Program-made: the position numbers and the translations under genes
Shown: piece after piece, positions 47,779 through 56,050 of the stretch
Numbering within the stretch: the first letter of the stretch is position 1
Layout of the letters: every line of letters begins with the position of its first letter
Notes under the pieces: generated by a model
The model's input: only the letters and a program-made list of their open reading frames with translations
What the model was told of the DNA's origin: nothing
Database searches by the model: none
Assembly (NCBI RefSeq): GCF_037042905.1
Contig: NC_087246.1
Span: 34,218,001 to 34,282,000 of the forward strand
DNA: 64,000 bases
Direction of reading: 5' to 3'
Source: Lytechinus pictus
Taxonomy: Eukaryota > Echinodermata > Echinoidea > Temnopleuroida > Toxopneustidae

Positions 47779-48032
47779 TCGCAATAAATGCCAGGTTCTT
47801 TTCATCATGATTCCAATTATGAGAATAATCGGTAAAAACGATGGACAACATGAAACATTTAAAACAAACTTAGCAAAGTGATACTTCAAGACTTTTTATT
47901 CATTAGCCAGCGCAGCAATATTTTGCTTCTACATATATATATTTAACAGTGCTTTAAAAATGCTTTAAAAATAATGCAAATAAATAGATTTTTCTTCATT
48001 TTTTTAATCGAAAATATCAACGAAAAATGTAT

Positions 48033-48104
48033 TAGCAGAGCGAGGTTTCGATCCTCGTACCTCTGGGTTATGGGCCCAGCACGATTCCGCTGCGCCACTC
48101 TGCT
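48033..48104 (-). tRNA. tRNA-iMet: Initiator tRNA-Met (CAU), copy 37, two changes
   Basis: C48 to A and G22 to U. Weakened D stem and variable-loop position. Confidence 0.82.
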
Positions 48105-48373
48105 GCATGTTAAGTACAAGAGTATCTTTTCATAATAAACCAATTTTAATGATCATGGGCATAACCTCTAAGAATGAATAAAATTACCGCTAGAAACAAA
48201 TAAAAATAAATCTAGCAGAGCGAATCTTCAAAAGACTTCTCATTTATGGGGCAATGCAGAGCCATTTTGCTTTTATAATGAAGATTATTTTGTATTAGAA
48301 AATTGTGCAAAACAAATACATTTCCTATCATTTTAATCGAAAATATTAGACGAAAAAACAACAACAATCAAAT

Positions 48374-48445
48374 AAGCAGAGCAATGTTTCGATCCTCGGA
48401 CCTCTGGATTATGGGCGCAGCACTCTTCCGCTGCCCCACAATGCT
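48374..48445 (-). pseudogene. Initiator tRNA-Met pseudogene, copy 38
   Basis: Many changes: acceptor 5' strand altered, A box damaged (CGCC to CCCC on the plus strand), anticodon-stem changes and discriminator U. The body is still clearly alignable without gaps. Confidence 0.85.
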
Positions 48446-48599
48446 TAACGATAAATACCAGTCTCTTTTTTATAATGATTTCAATTATAAGAATATCTGT
48501 AAAAACGATGGACAACAAGAAACAATTAAAAACAAATTTAGCAGAGTGATACTTCAAGACTTTTTATTCAGTTGCTAGCGCAGAAATATTTTGCTTCTA

Positions 48600-48763
48600 C
48601 ACTGTAAAAAATGAAGTGCTAATTCAGCACTTAAAGTGCTTGTATAGTGACTGCTCTACGAGTGCTGATTTTCTAGTTTAAATTTGAACTAAAAAATCAG
48701 CGCTCGAAGTGCAGTCACTATGCAAGCACTGTAAGTGCTAAATTAGCACTTCATTTTTTTACA

Positions 48764-48766
<3 letters not shown>
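48600..48766. mobile_element. 167-bp palindromic MITE
   Basis: Ends CACTGTAAAAAATGAAGTGC and GCACTTCATTTTTTTACAGTG. Nearly the whole element folds back on itself (GTGACTGC / GCAGTCAC inner arms) around an AT-rich centre TTTAAATT. Inserted beside a ghost unit. Confidence 0.88.

Positions 48767-48827
<61 letters not shown>
48767..48827. repeat. (TA)n microsatellite
   Basis: About 30 TA units directly after the palindromic MITE. Likely expanded from a TA-rich spacer. Confidence 0.95.
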
Positions 48828-48829
<2 letters not shown>

Positions 48830-48886
48830 TGCAAATAGACTTTTCTTCCTTTTTTTAATCGAACATATTAACAAAAAAAGGTGTAT

Positions 48887-48958
48887 TAGCAGAGGGAGGT
48901 TTCGATCCTCGGACATGTGGGTTATGGGCCCTGCACCCTTCCGCTTGGCCACTCTGCT
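48887..48958 (-). pseudogene. Initiator tRNA-Met pseudogene, copy 39
   Basis: G65 to C plus several variable-loop, anticodon-stem, D-stem and D-arm changes (GCGCC to TGGCC on the plus strand). The anticodon CAU is retained. Confidence 0.85.
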
Positions 48959-49145
48959 TTAGTGGAATGACTGGGATATCTTCACATAATTCAATGTAAA
49001 TGATAATAATATAAGAAAGAATGAAATGAAAATAAATAGTTACGAAAACATACATTTAGCAGATTAGATTTCTCATTCATCGCTGAATATAAAACTTAGT
49101 CATTTTTGCGTAGATTTTTTTTCTTCCAATATGTCAAAAGAAATA

Positions 49146-49179
49146 CACTACTCAAAAAAAGTTAAGGACCACTTTTTAA
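49146..49179. repeat. Tc1 left terminal inverted repeat
   Basis: 34 bp; identical to the reverse complement of 51001-51034. TA at 49144-49145 outside. Confidence 0.97.
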
Positions 49180-49403
49180 AACGTACATAAAGATTTTATA
49201 CAAGGTGTTTTATTTCTGGAAATACCTCAGTACAACTGTCCTAAATGTCCTTAAACACGCTGTAATCAATTTCACGCATGGGTGGTTTCAGTTGTTGCAC
49301 AATGTCTCTCGCATCACTGCACATCCTGAAAAGTGGGCCCCGAGGGGTATCAGCTACCGACATGAAGTGGTAAAAACGAATGTCTGAGTGTCTTTCAGGC
49401 AGT

Positions 49404-50425
49404 TCAGTAACGAGTGTGACCACCTCCTGCAGCAATAACGGCTTCACAGCGCTGTCTCATGGAGCTGATGAGGCGATTGATGTCTCTGACGTCCAGTGCA
49501 TCCCATGCAGCCTCCAGAGCCACACCCAGCTGCTGCAGTCCAAGTGGATGGGCTTCGAGCTGCTCGAGACTCCTCCCCATCATGTCCCAGACGTGCTCTA
49601 TCGGGTTTAAGTCCGGGGACCTCGCTGGCCACTCCATACGCTCAATCCCCTGGCCCTCAAGGAACTCGGTCACCACCCAAGCTCGGTGGGCACGGGCATT
49701 GTCATCCATGAAAATGATGTTTTGTCCCACATTTTCTGCAAATGGCACCACTATAGGTTCAAGGACCTCATCCCTGTACCTCACTCCTGTCATTGCTCCC
49801 CCTGGGACCACGTAGAGACGAGTACGGTTGGCGTAGGTGATGCCTCCCCACACCATGACGCTGCCCCCCCCCATAACGGTCATGTTCTGCAATACAGGGG
49901 TCTGCAAATCTCTCTCCTGGTCGCCTCCAGACTCTCGAACGTCCATCATTGTGGTCAAGGGAAAATCTGCTCTCATCTGTGAACAGAACTCTACGCCATT
50001 GCTGTCTGGTCCATCTGACATGCTCCCGGGCCCAGTTGAGACGAATTCTTCTGTGAGCAGGGGTGAGTGGGACACACTGAGCTGGCCGTCTGGCATGCAT
50101 ATTGGCTCTGTGAAGTCGGTTACGGATTGTTTGAGTGGAAACAATCACTCCAGTTGCTGCAGCGAAGTCATTGTTGAGGCGGCGTGCACTGTGAAAGCGG
50201 TTGCGGAGGCTGAGATTCGTCAAGTAGCGATCATCTCTAGGGGTTGTCGAAACTGGTCGGCCACTGCGGGGTCTCTCGGAGTATAGCCCTGTCTCTCGGT
50301 GTCTTTGATTTGCTCTGCTAATGACACTGTGCCATCATTCTGGCTACTCTTCGCTGACTGAGGCCAGCTTCCAGCATCCCTAGGGCTCTGGCTACATCTG
50401 TTTCACTTAGGTGGTGTCTTGGCAT
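49404..50425 (-). pseudogene. Tc1-family transposase with two frameshifts
   Basis: Cut-and-paste transposase, about 340 codons, from ATG at 50425-50423 to the stop at 49404. N-terminal helix-turn-helix region (LSETDVARALGMLEAGLSQ; RPRSGRPVST) and DDE domain with FTDESRFS, FMDDNARAHRA and SPDLNPIEHVWD. The second Asp and the Glu are separated by 34 residues (DD34E), the Tc1 type. One frame change lies near 50323-50333 before HSVISRAN. Another lies at a nine-C run, 49864-49872, within the GGGSVMVWGG motif. Catalytic residues are present but the gene is broken as assembled; the C-run one could be a sequencing error. Confidence 0.92.
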
Positions 50426-50440
50426 TGCTGTTGTAGGCAA

Positions 50441-50940
50441 GTTGTTGATTGTACAGACTAAAGACGGAAAATGCTTTGGAAGACACTTGTCTTATGGCCC
50501 ACTGCAATGATGCCAGAGACATCATGAAAGAACTGCATGTGTGAAATTGATGTCATTGTGTTTGATGGCATTCTGGACAGCTGTATCTTGGCATTGCTAT
50601 TGTCAGCAAGTTGTTGATTGTAGAGACTAAAGACAGAAAATGCTTTGGAAGCCACTTTTGTACGGGCACATTGCAATGATGCAAGAGACATGAAAGAACT
50701 GCATGTGTGAAATTGATTTCATTGTGTTTGATGGCATCCTGGACAGCTGTATCTTGGCATTGCTGTTGTCAGCAATTTGTTGATTGTAGAGACTAAAGAC
50801 AGAAAATGCATTTGAATCCACATTTGTACCACTTCACAATGGGCCCACTTTTCAGGATATGCAATAATGCGAGAGACATCATGCAACAACTGAAACCACC
50901 CATGTGTGAAATTGTTACAGGGTGTTTGAGGAGATTCAAG
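50441..50940. repeat. Three imperfect tandem repeats upstream of the transposase
   Basis: GTTGTTGATTGTAGAGACTAAAG recurs at 50441, 50610 and 50776 (periods 169 and 166). Two of the units repeat the start-codon context ATGCCAAGA on the minus strand, giving upstream ATGs. Confidence 0.85.
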
Positions 50941-51000
50941 ACAGCCATATTCGGGTATTTCTAGAAATACAACACCCGGTTTGAAAATTGTATACACACA

Positions 51001-51034
51001 TTAAAAAGTGGTCCTTAACTTTTTTTGAGTAGTG
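51001..51034. repeat. Tc1 right terminal inverted repeat
   Basis: 34 bp; TA at 51035-51036 outside. Confidence 0.97.
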
Positions 51035-51092
51035 TATGTTATTCCTTTTCAATTGAATATTACAAAAGATCGGTTAAGAGGAAATAGTATGT

Positions 51093-51164
51093 TAGCAGAG
51101 CGAGGTTTCGATCCTCGGACCTCTGGGTTATGGGCCCAGCACGCTTCCGCTGCGCCACTCTGCT
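51093..51164 (-). tRNA. tRNA-iMet: Initiator tRNA-Met (CAU), copy 40
   Basis: Exact consensus; first copy right of the Tc1 insertion. Confidence 0.97.
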
Positions 51165-51408
51165 TCACGATAAATGCAAGTTTCTTTTCATCATGATTGC
51201 AATTATGAGAATAATATGTACAAATGAATGACAACAAGTAACAACTTCAAAACAAATTTAGCAGACGGATACTTCAAGACTTTCTATAGCCCAGCGCAGC
51301 AATATTTTGCTTCTATGTATATAATGAACAGTGCTTACAAAATCATGCAAATGAATAGACTTTTCTTCCTTTTTTAATCGAAAATATGAACGAAACCAAA
51401 AATGGTAT

Positions 51409-51480
51409 TAGCAGAGCGAGGTTTCGATCCTCGGACCTCTGGGTTATGGGCCCAGCACGCTTCCGCTGCGCCACTCTGCT
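51409..51480 (-). tRNA. tRNA-iMet: Initiator tRNA-Met (CAU), copy 41
   Basis: Exact consensus. About 316 bp including its flank is repeated nearly exactly from copy 40. Confidence 0.97.
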
Positions 51481-51724
51481 TCACGATAAATGCAAGTTTC
51501 TTTTCATCATGATTGCAATTATGAGAATAATATGTACAAATGAATGACAACAAGTAACAACTTCAAAACAAATTTAGCAGACTGATACTTCAAGACTTTC
51601 TATAGCCCAGCGCAGCAATATTTTGCTTCTATGTATATAATGAACAGTGCTTACAAAATCATGCAAATGAATAGACTTTTCTTCCCTTTTTAATCGAAAA
51701 TATGAACGAAACAAAAAATGGTAT

Positions 51725-51796
51725 TAGCAGAGCGAGGTTTCGATCCTCGGACCTCTGGGTTATGGGCCCAGCACGCTTCCGCTGCGCCACTCTGCT
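51725..51796 (-). tRNA. tRNA-iMet: Initiator tRNA-Met (CAU), copy 42
   Basis: Exact consensus; left flank repeats that of copy 41. Confidence 0.97.
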
Positions 51797-51981
51797 TTAC
51801 GATAATGTCGAAGATACCTCCACATAATTCAATGTTAATGATAATTTTATAAGAAGGAATGAAATGAAAATAAATAGTTGCGAAAACATACATTTAGCAG
51901 AATAGATTTTTCACTCATGCCTCAATATAACTCAGTCATTTTTGCGTAACTTTTTTTTCTCCAATAAATCAAAAGAAATAT

Positions 51982-52138
51982 GGGGCCTGTTTCATACAGG
52001 ACTTACAACTGTTGTAACTTTGTTATTATGACAACTACCATAGAAACCTTGATTCTGATTGGCTGCCGAGCCCTGTTACCATGGTAGTTGTCATAATGGC
52101 AAAGTTAAAAAGTTGTAAGTCCTTTATGAAACGGGTCC
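51982..52138. mobile_element. MITE, family GGGGCCTGTTTCATACAGGA
   Basis: About 157 bp. The left end and the right end (TCCTTTATGAAACGGGTCC) are inverted, as are inner blocks ACAACTACCAT / ATGGTAGTTGT. Inserted in a tRNA-array spacer. Confidence 0.85.
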
Positions 52139-52199
52139 ATGATGCTACTTCTTTTCAATTAAATATATTAAACGACCAGTAAAGAGGAAAAAAATATAT

Positions 52200-52271
52200 T
52201 AGCAGAGCGAGGTTTCGATTCTCGGACCTCTTGGTCGTGGGCCCAGCACGCTTCCGCCGCGCCACTCTGCT
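52200..52271 (-). pseudogene. Initiator tRNA pseudogene with CAC anticodon, copy 43
   Basis: The anticodon loop reads CCCACGA instead of CCCAUAA, so the anticodon would be CAC. The 3' side of the anticodon stem, the T stem and the D arm also carry changes. Probably decayed rather than a recoded tRNA. Confidence 0.8.
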
Positions 52272-52516
52272 TTTTGGGAATTACTGGGATATCTCCACAT
52301 AATTCAATGTAAATGATAATTATATAAGAATATGAGGAATAACGTGAAAATAAATAGTTGCGAAATCATACATATAGCAGGTCAGATTTCTTATTCATGG
52401 GTCAATATAACTTAGTCATTTTTGCTTAACTTTGTTTCTAATAAGTCAAGATATATGACTTTATTCCTTTTCAATCAAATATATTAAACCACCAGTAAAA
52501 AGGAAAAAATATATAC

Positions 52517-52588
52517 TAGCAGAGCGAGGTTTCGATCCTCGGACCTCTGGGTTATGGGCCCAGCACGCTTCCGCTGCGCCACTCTGCT
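52517..52588 (-). tRNA. tRNA-iMet: Initiator tRNA-Met (CAU), copy 44
   Basis: Exact consensus, sitting between two imperfect neighbours. Confidence 0.97.
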
Positions 52589-52770
52589 TCATTGGAATTT
52601 CAATGAATCCTCCACATAATTCAATGTAAATGATAAAAGATTTCGCATTCAACGGTCAATATAACTTAGTCATTTTGCATAACTTCATTTTATTAAGTCA
52701 AAGGAAATATGATGTTATTTCTTTTTAATCAAAAATATTAAACCACCAGTAAAGAGGAAAAAATATATAT

Positions 52771-52842
52771 TAGCAGAGGGAGGTTTCGATCCTCGGACCT
52801 CTGGGTTATGGGCCCAGCACGCTTCCGCTGCGCCACTCTGCT
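52771..52842 (-). tRNA. tRNA-iMet: Initiator tRNA-Met (CAU), copy 45, one change
   Basis: G65 to C opposite C49 opens the first T-stem pair; otherwise consensus. Confidence 0.88.
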
Positions 52843-53080
52843 TCATGAGAAATACAAAGATATCTCCACATAATTCAATGTAAATGATAATTATATAAGA
52901 AGGAATGAAATGAAAATAAAGTTGCGAAAACATACATTTAGCAGAATAGATTTCGCATTCAACGGTCAATATAACTAAGTCATTTTGCGTAACTTTGTTT
53001 TTATTAAGTCAAAAGAAATATGGCGTTATATATTTTCAATTTAATATATTAAACGATCAGTAAAGATGAAAAAAATATGT

Positions 53081-53152
53081 TAGCAGAGCGAGGTTTCGAT
53101 CCTCGGACCTCTGGGTTATGGGCCCAGCACGCTTCCACTGCGCCACTCTGCT
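53081..53152 (-). tRNA. tRNA-iMet: Initiator tRNA-Met (CAU), copy 46, one change
   Basis: D-loop change C to U giving A box TGGCGCAGTGG, which still fits the A-box consensus. Confidence 0.92.
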
Positions 53153-53340
53153 TCACGATAAATACCATCTCTTTTCATAATGATTGCAATTATGAGAATA
53201 ATCTGTTAAAACAATGGACAACAAGAAACAATTCAAAAAAATTAGCAGAGTGATTCTTTAAGACTTTTTATTCATTATCTAGCGCAGAAATACTTCCTTT
53301 TTTAACTGAACATAATTTTATTAACGAAAAAAGGGTGTAT

Positions 53341-53412
53341 TAGCAGAGCGAGGTTTCGATCCTCGGCCCTCTGGGTTATGGGCCCAGCACGCTTCCGCTG
53401 CGCCACTCTGCT
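53341..53412 (-). tRNA. tRNA-iMet: Initiator tRNA-Met (CAU), copy 47, one change
   Basis: U47 to G in the variable loop; otherwise consensus. Its flanks closely match copy 48. Confidence 0.92.
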
Positions 53413-53601
53413 TCACGATAAATACCAGTCTCTTTTCATAATGATTGCAATTATGAGAATAATCTGTAAAAACAATGGACAACAAGAAACAATTAAAAAA
53501 AATTAGCAGAGTGATACTTTAAGACTTTTTATTCATTATCTAGCGCAGAAATACTTCCTTTTTTAACTGAACATAAGTTTATTAACGAAAAAAAAGTGTA
53601 T

Positions 53602-53673
53602 TAGCAGAGCGAGGTTTCGATCCTCGGACCTCTGGGTTATGGGCCCAGCACGCTTCCGCTGCACCACTCTGCT
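53602..53673 (-). tRNA. tRNA-iMet: Initiator tRNA-Met (CAU), copy 48, one change
   Basis: C11 to U in the D stem (A box TGGTGCAGCGG, still matching). Rightmost copy of the array. Confidence 0.92.
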
Positions 53674-53856
53674 TCACACGGCTATTGATCAGTAATAACA
53701 TGGTTTTAAATAAAATCATCTTCGGGTATAACATTATGGCCATCTTTTTTCTAATACTACAATTGTATTCAAATCCATTCTGCCACCCACCTTGTTATGA
53801 ATAAAATATGGGTAGGAAAGCTCGATATTATCCTCCAGTTCTAAAAATTATTTTGG
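53674..53856. other. Right edge of tRNA array
   Basis: Unique AT-rich DNA; no ghost units recognisable. Confidence 0.5.
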
Positions 53857-54205
53857 AGAGGAGCCGTGGTGTAGTGGTTCTGACTCTCGCCTTGTAAACA
53901 GAGTGTCGTTTGTTCGAATCCCACCGCGGTCTGACGTTCTTTGGCAAGGCGTTAATTCACACTTTGCCACACTCGACCCAGGTGCGAAATGGGTACCCGG
54001 TAGGATGTAGCTTGTCCAGTACTGTGTGCGCGTCACCGGCGACTGACTGGAATACTCCCCAGGGAGAGGAGGATGTGCACACATTGTGTGCGGGAATGAC
54101 TGATTGAATCCAATGACCGGGGTAATAATATATCTGTAAAGCGCTTAGACACGTCGTTCCGATGTATTAAGCGCTAATAAAAAAGCGGGTTATTACTATT
54201 TTAAT
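53857..54205 (+). mobile_element. tRNA-Thr-like-headed SINE, full length
   Basis: The head has GTGGTGTAGTGG (A box), loop CTTGTAA (anticodon UGU) and GTTCGAATCC (B box). The body contains TTTGGCAAGGCGTTAATTC and a long central part; the tail contains AAAGCGCTTAGACACGTC and GCGCTAATAAAAAAGCGGG, ending in TTATTACTATT. The GCAAGGC.TTAAT word is shared with the SINE at 29707. Confidence 0.8.
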
Positions 54206-55675
54206 ACGATTTAATCAAATAATTTATCATTTCCTTTTAACATGTCTGATAAAAAACCCTGTGTCGAGGAAAAACTTTGAATTTCCTTAAAATAAAATTT
54301 ACAGAAATCATTAATGCGTGTTTTGGCATTATAATTTTTTTAATAACTATTGAAATGTACCAGCATTATCGTAAAGTAGTCAACGGAATATCTAATTTGA
54401 ATATTGTAGATTGCTCTACCCTGCGGTAAATAACTGATAATTTCTTTTTAATCCCTGGGTAAAGGAAAAACTTTGATTTCCCCAAAATATAATACAGAAA
54501 TAATTAATTCGTGTATTGGCATTATGTCCTTTTTTAAACAATGAAATGTACCAGCATTATCTTGATATAGTCAATAGAATATTTCCATTTTATTATTGTA
54601 GATTCCTCTACCCTACCATTCTTATAGAAACACTTTCTATCAAACAGTACTCTAATAACGAAAATAGCAGGTCCTATATTGGTTGATATCAATAGATACA
54701 GTTCCCACTTGAAAAATTAATGAAATGAAGGCTTTCAAAATAAGAAAAGAATTACAGAAAAAAAGGGAAGGTCGTGCATTCAAAAGATATATTCGCCGGT
54801 CGCTGTATCATACGAGGCACTCGGGAATATCTGGGTGAAATGCATAATGGATAATAAACTTATATCAAATTGCAGAAGAAGTGGGTTAGGGCACTCACCG
54901 TACGTACTGTCGATTGGTTTTCTCTATTTAGGATGTGACATAGATTCTATACCAGGGACAAAAGAATAAAAGATGACCGGGAAACTCTGGACAGGGAGTA
55001 CCTCCCACCTCCCTGCACTGACGCTATGAGGTAAAAAATAAATACAAATATTTTTATGCTCACTTGTAAATAAATCAACATTATGAATTTAAATGTTATG
55101 CAAATTTTGAAGGAATAAAGGGCTACTCCAGACTGAATATATAATCATTTGATTTTGATGAATAGAGGAAACGTACATAAATAACCACAAAAATGCATCT
55201 GAACTGAGTAAAATATAACGAAGTTATGAAATTTGATGTTTTGGATATTTCGAGTGAAACAGTTATATGAATGTCATTTTCAATATTCAATAAACAGGTT
55301 AAATATGTTATTATCATTATCATTATTATCATTATAAGAACTGGTTATTTTAGAGGCATCCAGTCCTGCGTTTAGAACTAACTTTTAGTACCCTTAGGTA
55401 ACAGTTTACCCATCGGATATACATGGCGACACGCATACAGCCGTTCACCGCGGAATGATTGAAAAACTGAGAGCTAAGATTCGATGACACTGTTCTTTAT
55501 TATCTGGTTTCGATGGAATTTCCTCGGTGTTTTTCAGGATTCGTGAATTTATCTAGAAGATTGATAATAGCAGCAATATCCTTCATAAAATGTATGAGGC
55601 AAGTTAATACATACAATTTGACGGATATAGATAATTGTCTTGACCTTGCTTATCTTCCTGATCTTATCATTCTTT
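54206..55675. other. No gene seen; 197-bp tandem duplication
   Basis: Holds the tandem duplication listed separately and, at about 55119-55270, AT-rich sequence faintly resembling one end of the long-palindrome MITE (GGGCTACTCCAGACTGAA; ATAACGAAGTTATGAAATTT). Confidence 0.5.
54256..54625. repeat. Imperfect tandem duplication, about 197-bp period
   Basis: GAGGAAAAACTTTGA...ACAGAAAT.ATTAAT.CGTGT.TTGGCATTAT...GAAATGTACCAGCATTAT occurs from about 54267 and again from about 54464, each ending ATTGTAGATT.CTCTACCCT. Non-coding. Confidence 0.85.
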
Positions 55676-56050
55676 CTGTTTTGTCTAGGTCCAGGTCTTG
55701 TTCTTATTCTAGCACTTTTCGTGCTCTTGTTCTTGTTCAAGTTATTCTTGTCATTTTGTGTTGGAACTTAATCCTGCAGACCTATTTGTTATTGTTGTTC
55801 TTATACGTGTTCATGGTCTTGTTGTCCCTCTGTTCCTATTCTTGATCTTGGTCTTGTTATCCTTCTTTCTCTTGTCCTAGCTCTTGTTCTCTGTCTTGAA
55901 GTTTTTTTCTTTACTTGTACTTGATGTTCCTTAATTATTTTTTTTTGCATTTGCATTCTTTTAATAATTTCATGTCAAAAAATTCGCTGCTCCTGTTTTT
56001 GTCCTTGTTCGGGCTATTGCTCACATTCCACACCTTGTTCTTATTGGTGT
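55676..56050. repeat. Degenerate CTTGTT/CTTATT repeat
   Basis: Loose hexamer repetition (GTTCTTGTTCTT variants) over about 370 bp. The open frame at 55513-55845 overlaps it and is not considered a gene. Confidence 0.7.

Larger units (their letters stand above)
49146..51034 (-). mobile_element. Tc1-type DNA transposon, 1889 bp
   Basis: Perfect 34-bp terminal inverted repeats (outer bases CACTACTCAAAAAAAGTT) are flanked by the TA dinucleotide on both sides, the Tc1/mariner target duplication. Removing it restores the spacer GTCAAAAGAAATA|TG.TATT seen elsewhere in the array. It carries one transposase gene on the minus strand, disrupted. Confidence 0.96.
30092..53673 (-). repeat. Initiator tRNA-Met gene array with interleaved decayed tRNA units
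   Basis: 48 recognisable initiator tRNA genes, all minus strand, with tRNA-derived ghost units between them. Consensus features: 72 nt including discriminator A73; A1:U72; three G:C pairs closing the anticodon stem; CCCAUAA loop (C33, anticodon CAU); A54 and A60 in the T loop. All are hallmarks of eukaryotic initiator tRNA. The A box TGGCGCAGCGG and B box GGATCGAAACC are intact in consensus copies, and a run of at least four T follows each 3' end on the minus strand within about 25 nt. 27 copies are identical to the consensus. A LINE, a Tc1 element and two MITEs interrupt the array. Confidence 0.96.

Noticed and set aside
35131-53000. Many short ORFs sharing RARFRSSDLWVMGPARFRC or KQSGAAEACWAHNPEVRGS peptides
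   Set aside because: They are translations across the tRNA genes in arbitrary frames, not a protein family.
30092-53673. Regularly spaced repeats resembling a CRISPR array
   Set aside because: The 72-bp repeat folds as an initiator tRNA, the spacers are themselves repeated and contain tRNA relics, and the surroundings are eukaryotic with spliced genes.
30092-53673. Elongator tRNA-Met
   Set aside because: A1:U72, the GGG/CCC anticodon-stem run, C33 and A54/A60 point to the initiator; elongator Met tRNAs lack this set.
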